A stretch of DNA of 32,885 bases. It comes from Bdellovibrionales bacterium. Its GTDB lineage: Bacteria; Bdellovibrionota; UBA1018; JADZFF01. Shown piece by piece: positions 1-8,708 of this stretch. Numbering within the stretch: the stretch's first letter is position 1; every line of letters begins with the position of its first letter. The position numbers were made by a program, and so were the translations under genes. The stretch spans positions 1 to 32,885 of the forward strand of contig JADZFF010000063.1 in assembly GCA_020850015.1 (NCBI GenBank), read 5' to 3'. The notes below the pieces were generated by a model. The model was not told the origin of the DNA. It made no database searches and was given only the letters and a program-made list of their open reading frames with translations.

Positions 1-426
1 CACCCAGTTGTCGCCGAAGACCAGGCTCAGCTGCTCGGTGGAGCACTCGTCGTCGGTGCGGGCGCTTCTCAAGCTCACGAAAAAGTGGGGGTCATAGGCC
101 TCGAAGCGGGGGCGAAGGCTGTCGTTCAGCACGTCCTCGAGCGCCAGGCGGTGGATGCCGAAGATTTCTCCCAGCGCCTTGAGCGTTTCGACGTTTCCGA
201 GCCCCGTGACGTGCATCCAGGTCACGGCGTGCGTTCCCCGCGCGGTGCCGCCGTCGCCGGGCGTGGCGTCTTTCTTCTGGAAGACCTGATCGGGCCCATA
301 GGCGATCAGCTCCATCGACGTGGCAAGAGAGGACGGATCCGCCTGAAGCGTGCCGGGCGCCGCGCCTGGGATGCGGGGCTTGCGGCTCCGTTTCTTTTTC
401 GCCTTTCGGGCGGGGAGTTTCGGCAC
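1..426 (-). CDS. corA: CorA-family magnesium/cobalt transporter, N-terminal part (runs off the left edge)
   Basis: Reading the minus strand from a GTG at 424-426 gives an uninterrupted frame to the window edge, 142 codons. It starts VPKLPARKAKKKRSRKP, a basic N-terminus often seen in CorA proteins. It continues with VTWMHVTGLGNVETLK, LGEIFGIHRLALEDVLN and RPRFEAYDPHFFVSLRS, which match the conserved cytosolic-domain blocks of CorA (usual form VTWINVDGL...LGExFGLHPLALEDVLNxxQRPK). The family forms pentameric inner-membrane channels for Mg2+ and Co2+. The membrane helices and the GMN signature would lie beyond position 1, so function cannot be confirmed here. GAGGAA lies about 10 nt before the GTG. 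The only in-frame ATG (313-315) would remove the basic N-terminal segment. The gene is divergent from the desaturase gene at 536. Confidence 0.85.
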   Translation of the reverse strand, partial: MPKLPARKAKKKRSRKPRIPGAAPGTLQADPSSLATSMELIAYGPDQVFQKKDATPGDGGTARGTHAVTWMHVTGLGNVETLKALGEIFGIHRLALEDVLNDSLRPRFEAYDPHFFVSLRSARTDDECSTEQLSLVFGDNWV

Positions 427-535
427 GTCGCGCGAGTTCCTCGTAATCCCAGTTTCGCCCGGGTCGGTCGTCTGGTCACCCGGCAGCGATTGCCGGGCGC
501 GGGCCCTCGGCCCGGCGTGGCATTCTGAGAGACGG

Positions 536-1408
536 ATGGAGCCGTCGGCCGAATACCTCCGTTCCCTCTTTCTTCCGATGGACACGCCCGCGCGCGTGGC
601 TTCCGTAGTGGGTCTCGCCTTCGGGCTTCTGGTGCTGCGCTATTTCCTGGGTGTCGGGCTCGCGCGCTTGCTCGCGAGAGGGCGCGGGCTCACGGCGTCT
701 CGGCGCCAGCTCCGGAGCGAGCTTCTCTGGTCCATCGCCGCATCCGCCGCGTTGGCCGGCCTCGTGGCCGCGGGTGTTCAGGCCTATGAGTCGGGCTGGA
801 CCCTCCTGTACTTCGAAGTCGCCGAAAGAGGCTGGGGATATCTGGCTGCGAGCTTCGGGATCGTGCTGCTCGTGCACGAGACCTACTACTACTGGGTGCA
901 CCGGCTGCTGCACCTCGATCTTTTTTACCGGCTCCTGCATCGGCATCATCACCAGTTCGTGACGCCAGGACCCTGGGCCGCCTTCAGTTTTCACCCCCTC
1001 GAGGCGGCGGTTTCGCATGCCGTGTTACCCGCGCTGCTCCTGTTGATCCCCCTGCACCCCGCGGTGATCTGCGCCTACCTGTTGTGGATGGCGGTCTCGG
1101 GCGCGGTGAACCATCTGGGCGCGGAGCTCTACCCCTCCGTGGCCGACGGCCGCTCATGGGCCTCGCGGTTCGCGCGCGCGGCGGTCGGCCGGACCTTCAT
1201 CGGCGCCACGCACCACTCGCAGCATCACCGGCTGTATCGCTACAACTACGGGCTCGCGCTTACGCTCTGGGACCGCGTGGCGGGCACCCAGCACCCGGAG
1301 TTCGACGCCGACTTCGACGCGGCTTCGCGCGGGCCCGTCAGCGGCCCTACCCCGGACGTCCAGACCTCGCCGTCTCAGATCGCCGCTTCGGCTTCCATGT
1401 CGGAGTAG
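536..1408 (+). CDS. Sterol desaturase / fatty acid hydroxylase superfamily membrane protein
   Basis: The product is a 290-residue membrane di-iron enzyme. The superfamily's histidine clusters are all visible: H114 with H122 and H126 (HETYYYWVHRLLH), H135 to H139 (HRHHH), H193, and H226/H227 with H230/H231 (HHSQHH). These bind two irons that activate O2 to hydroxylate or desaturate a lipid. Hydrophobic segments lie around residues 22-47, 66-80, 103-120 and 160-190. The substrate cannot be told from sequence; sterols, fatty acids, carotenoids and ether lipids are all known for the family. The ATG at 536 was chosen because the frame upstream has no membrane or family features and overlaps the corA leader. 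The ribosome site is weak (GAGAG). The gene is convergent with fumC, 72 bp away. Confidence 0.88.
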   Translation: MEPSAEYLRSLFLPMDTPARVASVVGLAFGLLVLRYFLGVGLARLLARGRGLTASRRQLRSELLWSIAASAALAGLVAAGVQAYESGWTLLYFEVAERGWGYLAASFGIVLLVHETYYYWVHRLLHLDLFYRLLHRHHHQFVTPGPWAAFSFHPLEAAVSHAVLPALLLLIPLHPAVICAYLLWMAVSGAVNHLGAELYPSVADGRSWASRFARAAVGRTFIGATHHSQHHRLYRYNYGLALTLWDRVAGTQHPEFDADFDAASRGPVSGPTPDVQTSPSQIAASASMSE

Positions 1409-1480
1409 GGCGCAGGCGTTCCCGCGCACCCGGCCCGCACCGAGGAGAGCGCCTCGGACTGAGCTGCCTGGCCGGCGCCC

Positions 1481-2890
1481 TCAGAGCGTCGGCTTCTTGC
1501 CCACCATCTGCTCGGGCACGACGTGTTTGGTAAAGTCTGCATCGGAAAGGTGCCCCAGCTTCACGGCCGCCTGGCGGAGCGTGAGCCCTTCCTTGTGCGC
1601 CTTCTTCGCGATCTCGGCCGCCTTGTCGTAGCCGATCACGGGGTTCAAGGCAGTGACGAGCATGAGCGAGTTGTCCAGGAGCTCCTTGATCCGCTCGGGG
1701 GAGGGTTCGATGCCGCGCGCGCAGTGCAGGTCGAAGCTCTCTGAGGCGTCGCCGAGCAGGCGGGCCGAGACGAGCAGGTTGTGCGCGATCAGGGGCTTGA
1801 ATACGTTGAGCTCGAAGTGTCCGTTCATGGCGCCGATGTTCAGAGCAACGTCGTTGCCCATCACCTGGGCGCAGACCATGGTGAGCGCCTCGCACTGCGT
1901 GGGGTTCACCTTGCCCGGCATGATCGACGAGCCGGGCTCGTTGTCGGGGATGATGATCTCGCCGATGCCGCAGCGGGGGCCCGAGGCCAGGAGGCGCACG
2001 TCGTTCGCGATCTTGAAGAGGGCCGAGGCCGCCGTCTTGAGTGCGCCGTGGGTCGACACGAAGGCCTCGTGCCCCGCCATGTATGCGAACTTGTTCTTGG
2101 CTGTGACGATGGGCAGGCCGCTGAGTTTGGCGATGTGCGCGGCCACCTTCAGGTCGTAGCCCTCAGGCACGTTGAGGCCCGTGCCCACGGCCGAGCCCCC
2201 GAGCGGAATCTCGGCGAGCTGGGGGAGCGTGTTCTCGATCGACTGGACGGCGTAGGCCAGCTGCGTGGCGTAGCCGCTGAACTCCTGGCCGAGCGTGAGG
2301 GGCGTGGCGTCCATGAGATGGGTGCGGCCGATCTTCACGATGTCCATGAAGGCCCGGGCCTTCGCCGTCAAAGTGGCCTGCAGCGCCTTGAGCTTCGGGA
2401 GCGTCGTGCGGGTCACCATCTCGTAGGCCGCGATGTGCATGGCCGTGGGGTAGGTGTCGTTCGACGACTGCGACTTGTTCACGTCGTCGTTGGGGTGGAT
2501 GGGTTTCTTCGACCCCACCTCGCCGCCCGCGATCTGGATGGCGCGGTTGGAGATCACCTCGTTGGCGTTCATGTTCGACTGCGTGCCGGAGCCCGTCTGC
2601 CAGATCACGAGCGGGAACTCGGCGTCGTGTTTGCCCTCGAGGATCTCGTCGCACACGCGCGCGATGAGATCGGCCTTGTCCTTGGGAAGGACGCCACAAT
2701 CGAGGTTCGCGGCCGCCGCCGCTTTTTTCAGCACGGCGAAGCCCCGGACCACCTCGATCGGCATGCGCTGATCCAGGCCGCCGATCTTGAAGTTATTGAT
2801 GGAACGCTGGGTCTGCGCGCCCCAGAGGCTCTGGGCCGGGACCTTCACTTCACCCATGGTGTCTTTTTCAATGCGGAATGATTGGGGCAT
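1481..2890 (-). CDS. fumC: Class II fumarate hydratase (fumarase C)
   Basis: Fumarase C interconverts fumarate and L-malate in the TCA cycle as a cytosolic homotetramer. The 469-residue length matches E. coli FumC. The N-terminal block [20 protein letters not shown], the substrate-binding stretches [13 protein letters not shown] and [17 protein letters not shown], and the superfamily signature [11 protein letters not shown] with its mobile-loop serine are all present. Related lyases (aspartase, argininosuccinate lyase) share the signature, but the overall sequence follows fumarase. The ATG start has no strong Shine-Dalgarno sequence. The gene lies 56 bp downstream of the lytic transglycosylase gene on the same strand, so it may be partly cotranscribed with it. 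Confidence 0.96.
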   Translation of the reverse strand: MPQSFRIEKDTMGEVKVPAQSLWGAQTQRSINNFKIGGLDQRMPIEVVRGFAVLKKAAAAANLDCGVLPKDKADLIARVCDEILEGKHDAEFPLVIWQTGSGTQSNMNANEVISNRAIQIAGGEVGSKKPIHPNDDVNKSQSSNDTYPTAMHIAAYEMVTRTTLPKLKALQATLTAKARAFMDIVKIGRTHLMDATPLTLGQEFSGYATQLAYAVQSIENTLPQLAEIPLGGSAVGTGLNVPEGYDLKVAAHIAKLSGLPIVTAKNKFAYMAGHEAFVSTHGALKTAASALFKIANDVRLLASGPRCGIGEIIIPDNEPGSSIMPGKVNPTQCEALTMVCAQVMGNDVALNIGAMNGHFELNVFKPLIAHNLLVSARLLGDASESFDLHCARGIEPSPERIKELLDNSLMLVTALNPVIGYDKAAEIAKKAHKEGLTLRQAAVKLGHLSDADFTKHVVPEQMVGKKPTL

Positions 2891-2946
2891 GCGCGCACGC
2901 TACCAAAGAAGGGCGCGCCCGGGGAAGGGGGGTGATGGGGGGCGGA

Positions 2947-3879
2947 TCAGGACGAGCGGGGCGACGAGGGCAGGGCGTCACGCTCCACCGAGCGGCGTGG
3001 GGCCCGGCGGGCAGGGGGTGCGGACCGCTGAGTCCTCGGCGGCTTCGATTCCACCGCCTTTGCGGTCTTCCGCCCAGGGCGCTTAACCGTTCGAGGCGCC
3101 GGTGCCTCCACGCGCTCCAGGCGCGCCGGCCCGGTGGAGGCCGAGGTGCGGTCCAGATCCGGAGGCGGCTCGTTCGAGGGCACGCCCGCGATCTCGTTCT
3201 TCAGTCGCGTGTAGAGCTTGATGTACCGGCTCATCACGTGTTTCGAGTAATCTTTCGGCCAGATCTTCCGGTCGAGCGCGCGGTTCACGTTTTTCGGGCC
3301 CATGTTGTAGGCGCTCAGGTACAGGCGTCCGTGGTCGTCGAATTTCGTGCGCAGGTGCGCCAGGTAGGCCGCGCCCAGCTGGATGTTCACCACCGGGTCC
3401 CTCAGCGATTCTTTGCCCCTCCAGGGCATGTGGTAGCGCTCGGCGATCCACTTCGCGGTGCTTTCGCGAAGCTGCATCATGCCCACCTCGCCCACGGGCC
3501 CCTTGGCGTCCGGGCGGAAGGCGCTCTCGCCGTCGATCACGGCCATGATGAAGATGGGGTCGAAGCCGTAACGCCGGCTCTCGAACAGAATCGTCTGCGC
3601 GATGTCGTCAGAGGACTTCTTCCAGCGGCTGGCGAGCTTGCGGGCCACCTGCGCGCCGATGAACTCCTCGATGTTTCCGGTGAGCTCGCCGTTGCGGACC
3701 ACGCTGCCGTCATAGTGTTTGCCCAGCAGCTCCCGCGCGTGGGTGAGACGGTTCTCGGTGTCGAGCTTCTGGAAGAGGCTCGTGACGGTGGAGGGGCTCT
3801 CGCGTTCGTCGAGCGCGTACTTGGCCCCGCCGCTCATCGCGGCCAGGAGCAGGAGCCCGAGTGTCAGTCGCCAGATCAT
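2947..3879 (-). CDS. Lytic murein transglycosylase (SLT domain)
   Basis: The enzyme cleaves the MurNAc-GlcNAc bond of peptidoglycan to leave 1,6-anhydro ends. The 310-residue product begins with a membrane anchor or signal segment (MIWRLTLGLLLLAAMSGG). It carries an SLT/LysM-type goose-lysozyme fold: the catalytic glutamate in IDGESAFRPDAKGP, the GEVGMMQL block, and YNMGPKNVNRAL. The C-terminal 75 residues or so are rich in proline, arginine and serine, a disordered tail that could contact the wall. The frame extends 22 codons upstream to a GTG at 3943-3945, but that start has no ribosome site and puts a soluble segment before the signal. The ATG at 3877-3879 follows AAGAGAAGAG, so it is preferred. 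Periplasmic, probably involved in wall growth or turnover. Confidence 0.9.
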   Translation of the reverse strand: MIWRLTLGLLLLAAMSGGAKYALDERESPSTVTSLFQKLDTENRLTHARELLGKHYDGSVVRNGELTGNIEEFIGAQVARKLASRWKKSSDDIAQTILFESRRYGFDPIFIMAVIDGESAFRPDAKGPVGEVGMMQLRESTAKWIAERYHMPWRGKESLRDPVVNIQLGAAYLAHLRTKFDDHGRLYLSAYNMGPKNVNRALDRKIWPKDYSKHVMSRYIKLYTRLKNEIAGVPSNEPPPDLDRTSASTGPARLERVEAPAPRTVKRPGRKTAKAVESKPPRTQRSAPPARRAPRRSVERDALPSSPRSS

Positions 3880-4094
3880 CTTGCGTCTCTTCTCTTGTGC
3901 CCCGGCGGGGTCTTCGATCAGCAGGCCGTAGTCCGTCGTTCCCACGGGGTGGACTAGTGCAACCCGCCTGCCACCCGGAGCCCCAAGGGGAGACTCAATT
4001 TCCCTTGTGTTTCAGCGAGTTGACCCGTGTCAGCCCAGCGGCGCCGAGTCGGCGGCCCCCTGTGCCGTTCATGACCTTCCCGGATGCATAAGCA

Positions 4095-4122
4095 TTGGAC
4101 AGTTTGAGTGGGACAGCATAAT
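4095..4122 (+). promoter_or_regulatory. Candidate sigma-70 promoter for the secreted-protein pair 4170-6079
   Basis: TTGGAC and CATAAT are separated by 16 bp in the 290-bp divergent gap between the transglycosylase gene and the gene at 4170. Transcription would start near 4129, giving a leader of about 40 nt with GAGGAG before the ATG. The rest of the gap (3880-4094) shows no gene I can support. Confidence 0.45.
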
Positions 4123-4169
4123 GCCGTGCATCATCATCCCCGCTTGGGGCCAATGAGGAGACTTTAACT

Positions 4170-4973
4170 ATGCACGGACTTCGTACGCTTTTTCTCTCCC
4201 TCGTCGCCGCCCTCTTCTGCGTGCTTGCCGGCGCGGGCGCCTGGGCCGGCGGCCCGATGATCGAGGTCTCGCCGATCTCGGGCACCGTGGGCGTTGAGGC
4301 CAGCTGGGGCGCCTGCCCCTGCCTCCGCTGGTCGGTGCAGGTCGAGGCCGCGGGCGGCCAGATCGAGACCCGCGATTTCCTCATCTCCTCGGACGCGCTT
4401 TTCCAGTTCATGCAGGAGCACACGCTTGGAACGAGCGAGATCACCTCACAGATGATGACCTTCGGTGCCATCGAGGCGCTCTGGAAGGGCGGGCACATCG
4501 GCCTGGGCTTCGACGGCGTCACGATCGGCGACGACGTGGACATGGCCTACAACGACATTTTCCGCACGGGCCTCCACGCCCTGATCAACGTTTTCCGTAC
4601 GGAGGCCGCGCGCCTCGACATCCGCTCCGGCTGGGAGATGGAGGTGATGCGCATCAACGCAGGGCCGAGCCTGGAGCAGCACGACTGGAACAGCTCCATC
4701 TCGCTCGGCTGGAACACGGGCGTCTGGAGCGGCAACCTGAGCGCCTACATGGGCGTGCCGATGAACGGCGCGAACGGCGCCGGGCCCGAAAACTGGGAGT
4801 ACGGCGGCAGCCTCGAGAACCGCTTCCGAGTGCTCAGAATCTCCGACATCGAGATGGCCCTCGGGATCAACGTCGGCGCGGGCGTCGACCCCCTTCGCGA
4901 GATGTACGGCCTCAACCCCGTGTCCTTCACCGGCATGGTCTTCATGGAGCTCTCATGGATCAGCAGACTGTAG
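4170..4973 (+). CDS. Secreted protein of unknown function, probably outer-membrane beta-barrel-like
   Basis: I do not recognise a family. The 267-residue product starts with a clear Sec signal peptide (MHGLRTLFLSLVAALFCVLAG, cut probable after the AWA near residue 26). The mature part has alternating hydrophobic/polar stretches such as HIGLGFDGVTIGDD, NSSISLGWNTGVWSGNLSAY and ALGINVGAGVD, and ends VFMELSWISRL. This pattern with an aromatic near the C-terminus suggests outer-membrane strands, but that is inference. Two cysteines sit close together in GACPCLRW. A good ribosome site (GAGGAG, 4155-4160) precedes the ATG. The 3' end overlaps the lipoprotein gene by 19 bp, so the two are probably cotranscribed and translationally coupled. 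Confidence 0.75.
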   Translation: MHGLRTLFLSLVAALFCVLAGAGAWAGGPMIEVSPISGTVGVEASWGACPCLRWSVQVEAAGGQIETRDFLISSDALFQFMQEHTLGTSEITSQMMTFGAIEALWKGGHIGLGFDGVTIGDDVDMAYNDIFRTGLHALINVFRTEAARLDIRSGWEMEVMRINAGPSLEQHDWNSSISLGWNTGVWSGNLSAYMGVPMNGANGAGPENWEYGGSLENRFRVLRISDIEMALGINVGAGVDPLREMYGLNPVSFTGMVFMELSWISRL

Positions 4974-6079
4974 TGAGATCCGCGGCGGCGGCGTTTCTGT
5001 CCCTGGGCCTCGCGGCCACGGTGGGTCTGGGTGCCTCGGGCTGCCTGGTGGCCCAGGACATCAATTACTTCGGCGAGGTCATGCCCGAGTGCGACTACCG
5101 CGAGATCGATCCTCCTTCCTACAAAGAGGCCGACCTCCTTCGCACCACGCTGCGGCCCGAGTGCAAGGAGTTGCTTGAGGCGATCCTGCCCTTCGACGAG
5201 ACCTGGGCCGGCGCGCCCGCGGGGCTCAAGGACAAGCTCCTCGAGGCCTTCCAGTTCGTGGCGGCGTTCCCGCTGAAACTTCCGCGCGAGGGGCGCCTGT
5301 TCGGCGTGGCTCCCTACGCGATCCCGCTCGGCCACTACTGCATCTTCGATCCGATCGGCTACGAGGACGAGTGCCTGGGAGGCGGGGGGGCCGGTGGCGA
5401 GGCCGCCTCCGTGCACCAGCTCAACCGTAACCTCTTCAACTACCTGCTGGCCCGCATCGATCGGATCACCTACGACGCCGTGTCGACGGGCAAGACCGCC
5501 TCCATGGGGCCGAGCGTGGACGGCTGGCTTCTCACGATCGCGAACCCGTTTTGGTCGCCCGACACCTGGGCGAACTACATCTCCCGACCCTTCATTCGCG
5601 CGTCGACGCTGGTGCACGAGGCGCGGCACGCGGACTCCCGCATGCACGACATCTGCACCGACGATGCCGACCTGCCGGGCCGCGCGGCCTGCGACCCCGA
5701 CCTGACCGGGCCTTACGGCCTGGAGATGACCTACCTGCACGCCGTGATGGGCGGCGCGGCGCCGCTCGTCGACGCGGCTGGCGACCCCGTGCTCACCGAC
5801 TCCGACATGGAGTGGATCATGGGCGACATGTGCGGCACCCTGACTTTCCGTTTTTACACGCACTACACGGACGGGCGGCAGCTGCCCCCGGAGCTCAATG
5901 CGCTCTTCGACGAGAACGACTGCGGCGACTTCGACGCCGAGTGGGCCGTGGCAGCCCTGGGGCTCGAGCGGCCCTCAGCGACGGGAGTCTCTCCGGGCCG
6001 GCCTTTGAGCGGCAGCGAGGAAGAAGCCGAGGCTCCGGAAGGGGCGCAGGACAAATACCGCCGCCTGCTGATGTGGTGA
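4955..6079 (+). CDS. Putative lipoprotein with HExxH zinc-site motif, function unknown
   Basis: The 374-residue product begins with a lipoprotein signal peptide ending LGASGC, so Cys30 should be acylated and the protein anchored in a membrane, probably the outer one. HEARH at residues 221-225 (in ASTLVHEARHADSRMHD) fits the HExxH zinc-protease motif. The surroundings are hydrophobic before and polar after, as in real sites, but no third ligand is obvious. Nearby acidic and cysteine residues (DICTDDADL, CDPD, CGTLTF, CGDFD) suggest metal binding or disulfides. The C-terminus (residues about 345-370) is a low-complexity acidic tail. It overlaps the upstream secreted-protein gene and may act with it at the cell surface. 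It could be a lipoprotein with a chance HExxH. Confidence 0.72.
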   Translation: MDQQTVVRSAAAAFLSLGLAATVGLGASGCLVAQDINYFGEVMPECDYREIDPPSYKEADLLRTTLRPECKELLEAILPFDETWAGAPAGLKDKLLEAFQFVAAFPLKLPREGRLFGVAPYAIPLGHYCIFDPIGYEDECLGGGGAGGEAASVHQLNRNLFNYLLARIDRITYDAVSTGKTASMGPSVDGWLLTIANPFWSPDTWANYISRPFIRASTLVHEARHADSRMHDICTDDADLPGRAACDPDLTGPYGLEMTYLHAVMGGAAPLVDAAGDPVLTDSDMEWIMGDMCGTLTFRFYTHYTDGRQLPPELNALFDENDCGDFDAEWAVAALGLERPSATGVSPGRPLSGSEEEAEAPEGAQDKYRRLLMW

Positions 6080-6111
6080 TCGGCGCCTGAGCGGGTTATG
6101 ATCCGCGCACG

Positions 6112-7260
6112 ATGGTGCGCAATGCGGTAAGAGCGGTCTCCAGGCCCTTTCAGGCTTTCTTCAAGCTAGAGTCCTCGAGCGGCTTGCTGCTCATGGGCAC
6201 GGCCGCGATGGCCTTCATGATCGCGAACTCGCCCTTGGGCGAGGATTACGCGGCCATCTGGAAGCTGAAGGCCGGGCTCTCGCTTGAGCATTGGGTGAAC
6301 GACGCACTCATGGCCGTGTTCTTCCTGCTCGTGGGCGTGGAGATCAAACGCGAGTTCACGCATGGCGAGCTCTCGACCCGCCGCAAGGCCGCGCTTCCCG
6401 TGGCCGGAGCCCTGGGCGGAATGCTGGTGCCGGCGGGGATCTACTGGGCCTTCAATGGCGGCGGTCCGGCCGAGCACGGCTGGGGGATTCCGATGGCCAC
6501 GGACATCGCCTTCGCGCTCGCGCTCCTGAACCTGCTCGGCCGCACGGTGCCGACCTCGGGAAAGGTGTTCCTGACCGCTCTCGCCGTGGCCGACGACATC
6601 GGCGCCGTGGTGGTGATCGCGGTTTTCTACACCGCCTCTCTCGCGCCGGCTTACCTCGGCGCTGGCGCCCTGATCCTCGCGGCGCTCGCGCTCCTGAACC
6701 GCGCCGGCGTGCGCGGCCTGCCGTTCTATCTCGTTCCCGGGGTCGCGCTCTGGTTCTGCTTCCTGAAATCCGGCGTGCACGCCACGGTGGCGGGCGTGCT
6801 GCTGGCCTTCAGCATCCCGGGGGGGAGCGGATCTCCGGGCGCGAGGCTCGAGCGCGCGCTGCACCCCTGGGTGGCCTTCGGGATCATGCCCGTCTTCGCC
6901 TTCGCGAACTCGGGCGTGTCTCTCGGAGGCTCGGACGGCGGCCTCACGGGCGCTCTCACAAGCCCCATCGGCATGGGCGTGGCGCTCGGTCTCTTCGCGG
7001 GCAAGCAGATCGGGATCTTCGGCGCCGCATGGCTGGCGGTGAAATCGGGCCTGGCCCAGCTTCCATCGGGGCTCTCCTGGCGTGGCACCTACGGCCTCGC
7101 CATCCTGGGCGGCATCGGCTTCACGATGTCGCTCTTCGTCTCGATGCTCGCTTTCTCCGAGCCTGAATTCGTCGACACGGCGAAGCTCGCCGTGTTTTGC
7201 GGCTCGATCCTCTCCGCCTGCGCGGGATTCCTGTACTTGAAACTCACTCGCCGCGGCTGA
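6112..7260 (+). CDS. nhaA: NhaA-type Na+/H+ antiporter
   Basis: NhaA exchanges two H+ for one Na+ across the inner membrane and controls internal pH and sodium. The 382-residue length and twelve or so hydrophobic segments fit the family. The ion-binding pair is D161-D162 in LAVADDIGAVVVIA (E. coli D163/D164). The unwound-helix motif MATDIAFALALLNLLG is present with T130-D131, and GLFAGKQIGIFG carries the lysine equivalent to K300. Ser/Gly-rich N-terminal blocks (SGLLLM, FFLLVGVEIKREF) also match. The ATG at 6112 has only a poor ribosome site. The gene starts 32 bp after the lipoprotein gene on the same strand and overlaps the convergent hydrolase gene by 17 bp. Confidence 0.96.
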   Translation: MVRNAVRAVSRPFQAFFKLESSSGLLLMGTAAMAFMIANSPLGEDYAAIWKLKAGLSLEHWVNDALMAVFFLLVGVEIKREFTHGELSTRRKAALPVAGALGGMLVPAGIYWAFNGGGPAEHGWGIPMATDIAFALALLNLLGRTVPTSGKVFLTALAVADDIGAVVVIAVFYTASLAPAYLGAGALILAALALLNRAGVRGLPFYLVPGVALWFCFLKSGVHATVAGVLLAFSIPGGSGSPGARLERALHPWVAFGIMPVFAFANSGVSLGGSDGGLTGALTSPIGMGVALGLFAGKQIGIFGAAWLAVKSGLAQLPSGLSWRGTYGLAILGGIGFTMSLFVSMLAFSEPEFVDTAKLAVFCGSILSACAGFLYLKLTRRG

Positions 7261-8155
7261 GCCAGCGCGCGAGCCGGGGGAAGTGGTCCTCGGGCGCCAG
7301 CGGGTGCGTGAGGATGTCCACGTGCCCGTAGTCGGCGCGGTTGCCGAAGGCCTTGCCCAGAATCTCGAAGCGTTTCGGGCCGGGGCCTACCTCCAGGATG
7401 AGCTCCCTCACGTCGCCGGGGTGGCCGAGCGCCCGGTCGGCGGCGCCCGTCACGAACAGCATCTCGGGTTTCTCGTCCGGATCGAGGGCGGCGAGCGCGG
7501 CGCCGTAGTCGAAGCCGTCGCGCGGGTCCACCCAGGGGCCTGGTCTCACCCAGCGCACGCTCTCCCAGTGGGAAAGCCGCGACTCGTTGTCGGAGCCAAA
7601 GCCCCGCTCGCGTGCGGGAAGGTAGCCGTGCCGTTTCACCATCCAGAACGAGAAGCGGTTCCACAGCAGATGGATCTTCCAGAGGATCTCCAGATTGAGC
7701 TGCTTCACGGAGCGTTTGCTCGCCACGAAGAGCAGGCGCTTGATCCTGGGCCTGAGGCGGGGGTGCCGGGCGAGGGCGGAGAGGATCAAGACGCCGCCCC
7801 AGGAGTGCGCGCCCCAGTGCTGCTCCCTCCCGCCGGCGATTCCGGCCACGTGATCCGAGATCGCGGGCAGCTCCTCCACGATCGATTCGTTCTGGCCGTG
7901 GTTCGAGCCCCGGGCGATCTTGGGGGTGCTCCCGCCCCGCCCGCCCAGGTCGGGCACGAAGACCTCGAAGCCCTGGCTGGCCAGGTAGGGCGCCAGGCCC
8001 TTTCCGGAGGCTGAATAGAAGATCCGCCCGTTCTCGATCGCGCCATGAACCAGAACCACCACGGGCTCGGCTCCGGACGGGGTCTCCGGCCGGAAGCGGC
8101 GCAGGTGCAGGCGCGCTCCGCCGGAGAGCTCGACGAACTGGGATTCCTCGGCCAT
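7244..8155 (-). CDS. Alpha/beta-hydrolase fold protein
   Basis: The 303-residue cytosolic protein shows the order of an alpha/beta hydrolase. The oxyanion-hole strand is VVVLVHGAIENGRIF. The nucleophile elbow is WGAHSWGGVLI, with serine in an A-H-S-W-G context rather than the strict GxSxG. A probable acid is in VTGAADRALGHP and the catalytic histidine is in YGHVDILTHP. There is no signal peptide. The lid region between residues about 140 and 210 is large and basic, suggesting a bulky hydrophobic substrate such as an acyl ester. The substrate is unknown. It could belong with lipases or lysophospholipase-like enzymes. GGAG lies upstream of the ATG. The gene is divergent from the PilZ-like gene by 82 bp. 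Confidence 0.85.
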   Translation of the reverse strand: MAEESQFVELSGGARLHLRRFRPETPSGAEPVVVLVHGAIENGRIFYSASGKGLAPYLASQGFEVFVPDLGGRGGSTPKIARGSNHGQNESIVEELPAISDHVAGIAGGREQHWGAHSWGGVLILSALARHPRLRPRIKRLLFVASKRSVKQLNLEILWKIHLLWNRFSFWMVKRHGYLPARERGFGSDNESRLSHWESVRWVRPGPWVDPRDGFDYGAALAALDPDEKPEMLFVTGAADRALGHPGDVRELILEVGPGPKRFEILGKAFGNRADYGHVDILTHPLAPEDHFPRLARWLSRGE

Positions 8156-8237
8156 CGGGCCCCAGCCTACTCCGGGTCACGGGGGGGCTCAAGCGGGCGT
8201 CAAGCTCCCGGCGTTTTCGTCCGATAAGGCAGTTGCG

Positions 8238-8708
8238 ATGTGGGACCTCAGAGCCAACTACGGACCCTACTCCTATGCGGCCCGCCTCAGGCGCGCGGCA
8301 CGCGCCCGGCTGCACAAGGCGAGCATCCCCAAGCTCAAGCTCCTCCGGGTCGAGGCCCAGGTCCGGCCCGAGCCTCGGGGTGTGTCGCTCGAGGCCAGGG
8401 TCTTCCTGGCCGACCTCTTCCCGCGGGCGGTTTTCCTCTTCGCTCGGCTGCCCTTCGTCGTGGACACCGAAATTTCCGTCACGCTTTCCTGGCCGCGCCA
8501 GATCTTCATGAAGGGCCGGGTGGCGAGCTGCACGCAGGTGGGCGGACGGGGCGCCGTGATCAGCGGTTCTCCGTTTGTTTACCGGGTGTCGGTGGAGCTG
8601 ACTTTCGGGGGCGAGACCGAGCGGTTGGCCCTCGAGGAGCACGTGCTCGAGCTGCGGTCCCGCTACCTATTCGACCAGCCGGTGAATACGGCCGTCGAAG
8701 GTGAGTAG
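8238..8708 (+). CDS. Small protein with a PilZ-like domain (tentative)
   Basis: The 156-residue soluble protein has a basic N-terminus followed by a region whose strand pattern resembles PilZ: KLLRVEAQV, LEARVFLADLFPRAVFLFA, TEISVTLSWPRQIFMKGRV, and YRVSVELTF. The classical c-di-GMP motifs (RxxxR and D/NxSxxG) are not clearly present, so any ligand binding is doubtful. Codon third positions are strongly G/C, as in neighbouring genes, and the two other frames here look like shadows. A short AAGG precedes the ATG by about 8 nt. The 3' end overlaps the end of the convergent sugar dehydrogenase gene by 42 bp. Confidence 0.6.
   Translation: MWDLRANYGPYSYAARLRRAARARLHKASIPKLKLLRVEAQVRPEPRGVSLEARVFLADLFPRAVFLFARLPFVVDTEISVTLSWPRQIFMKGRVASCTQVGGRGAVISGSPFVYRVSVELTFGGETERLALEEHVLELRSRYLFDQPVNTAVEGE

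Noticed and set aside
1781-2881. Plus-strand frame of about 366 codons opposite fumC
   Set aside because: It is fully antisense to fumarase C, with shadow-type composition (Val/Arg/His/Gly) and no start or family evidence.
2911-2920. Palindrome GGGCGCGCCC between fumC and the transglycosylase gene, followed by TTCTTT on the minus strand
   Set aside because: The self-complementary core leaves no room for a loop, so it can form only a 3-4 bp hairpin. It is probably GC-rich chance.
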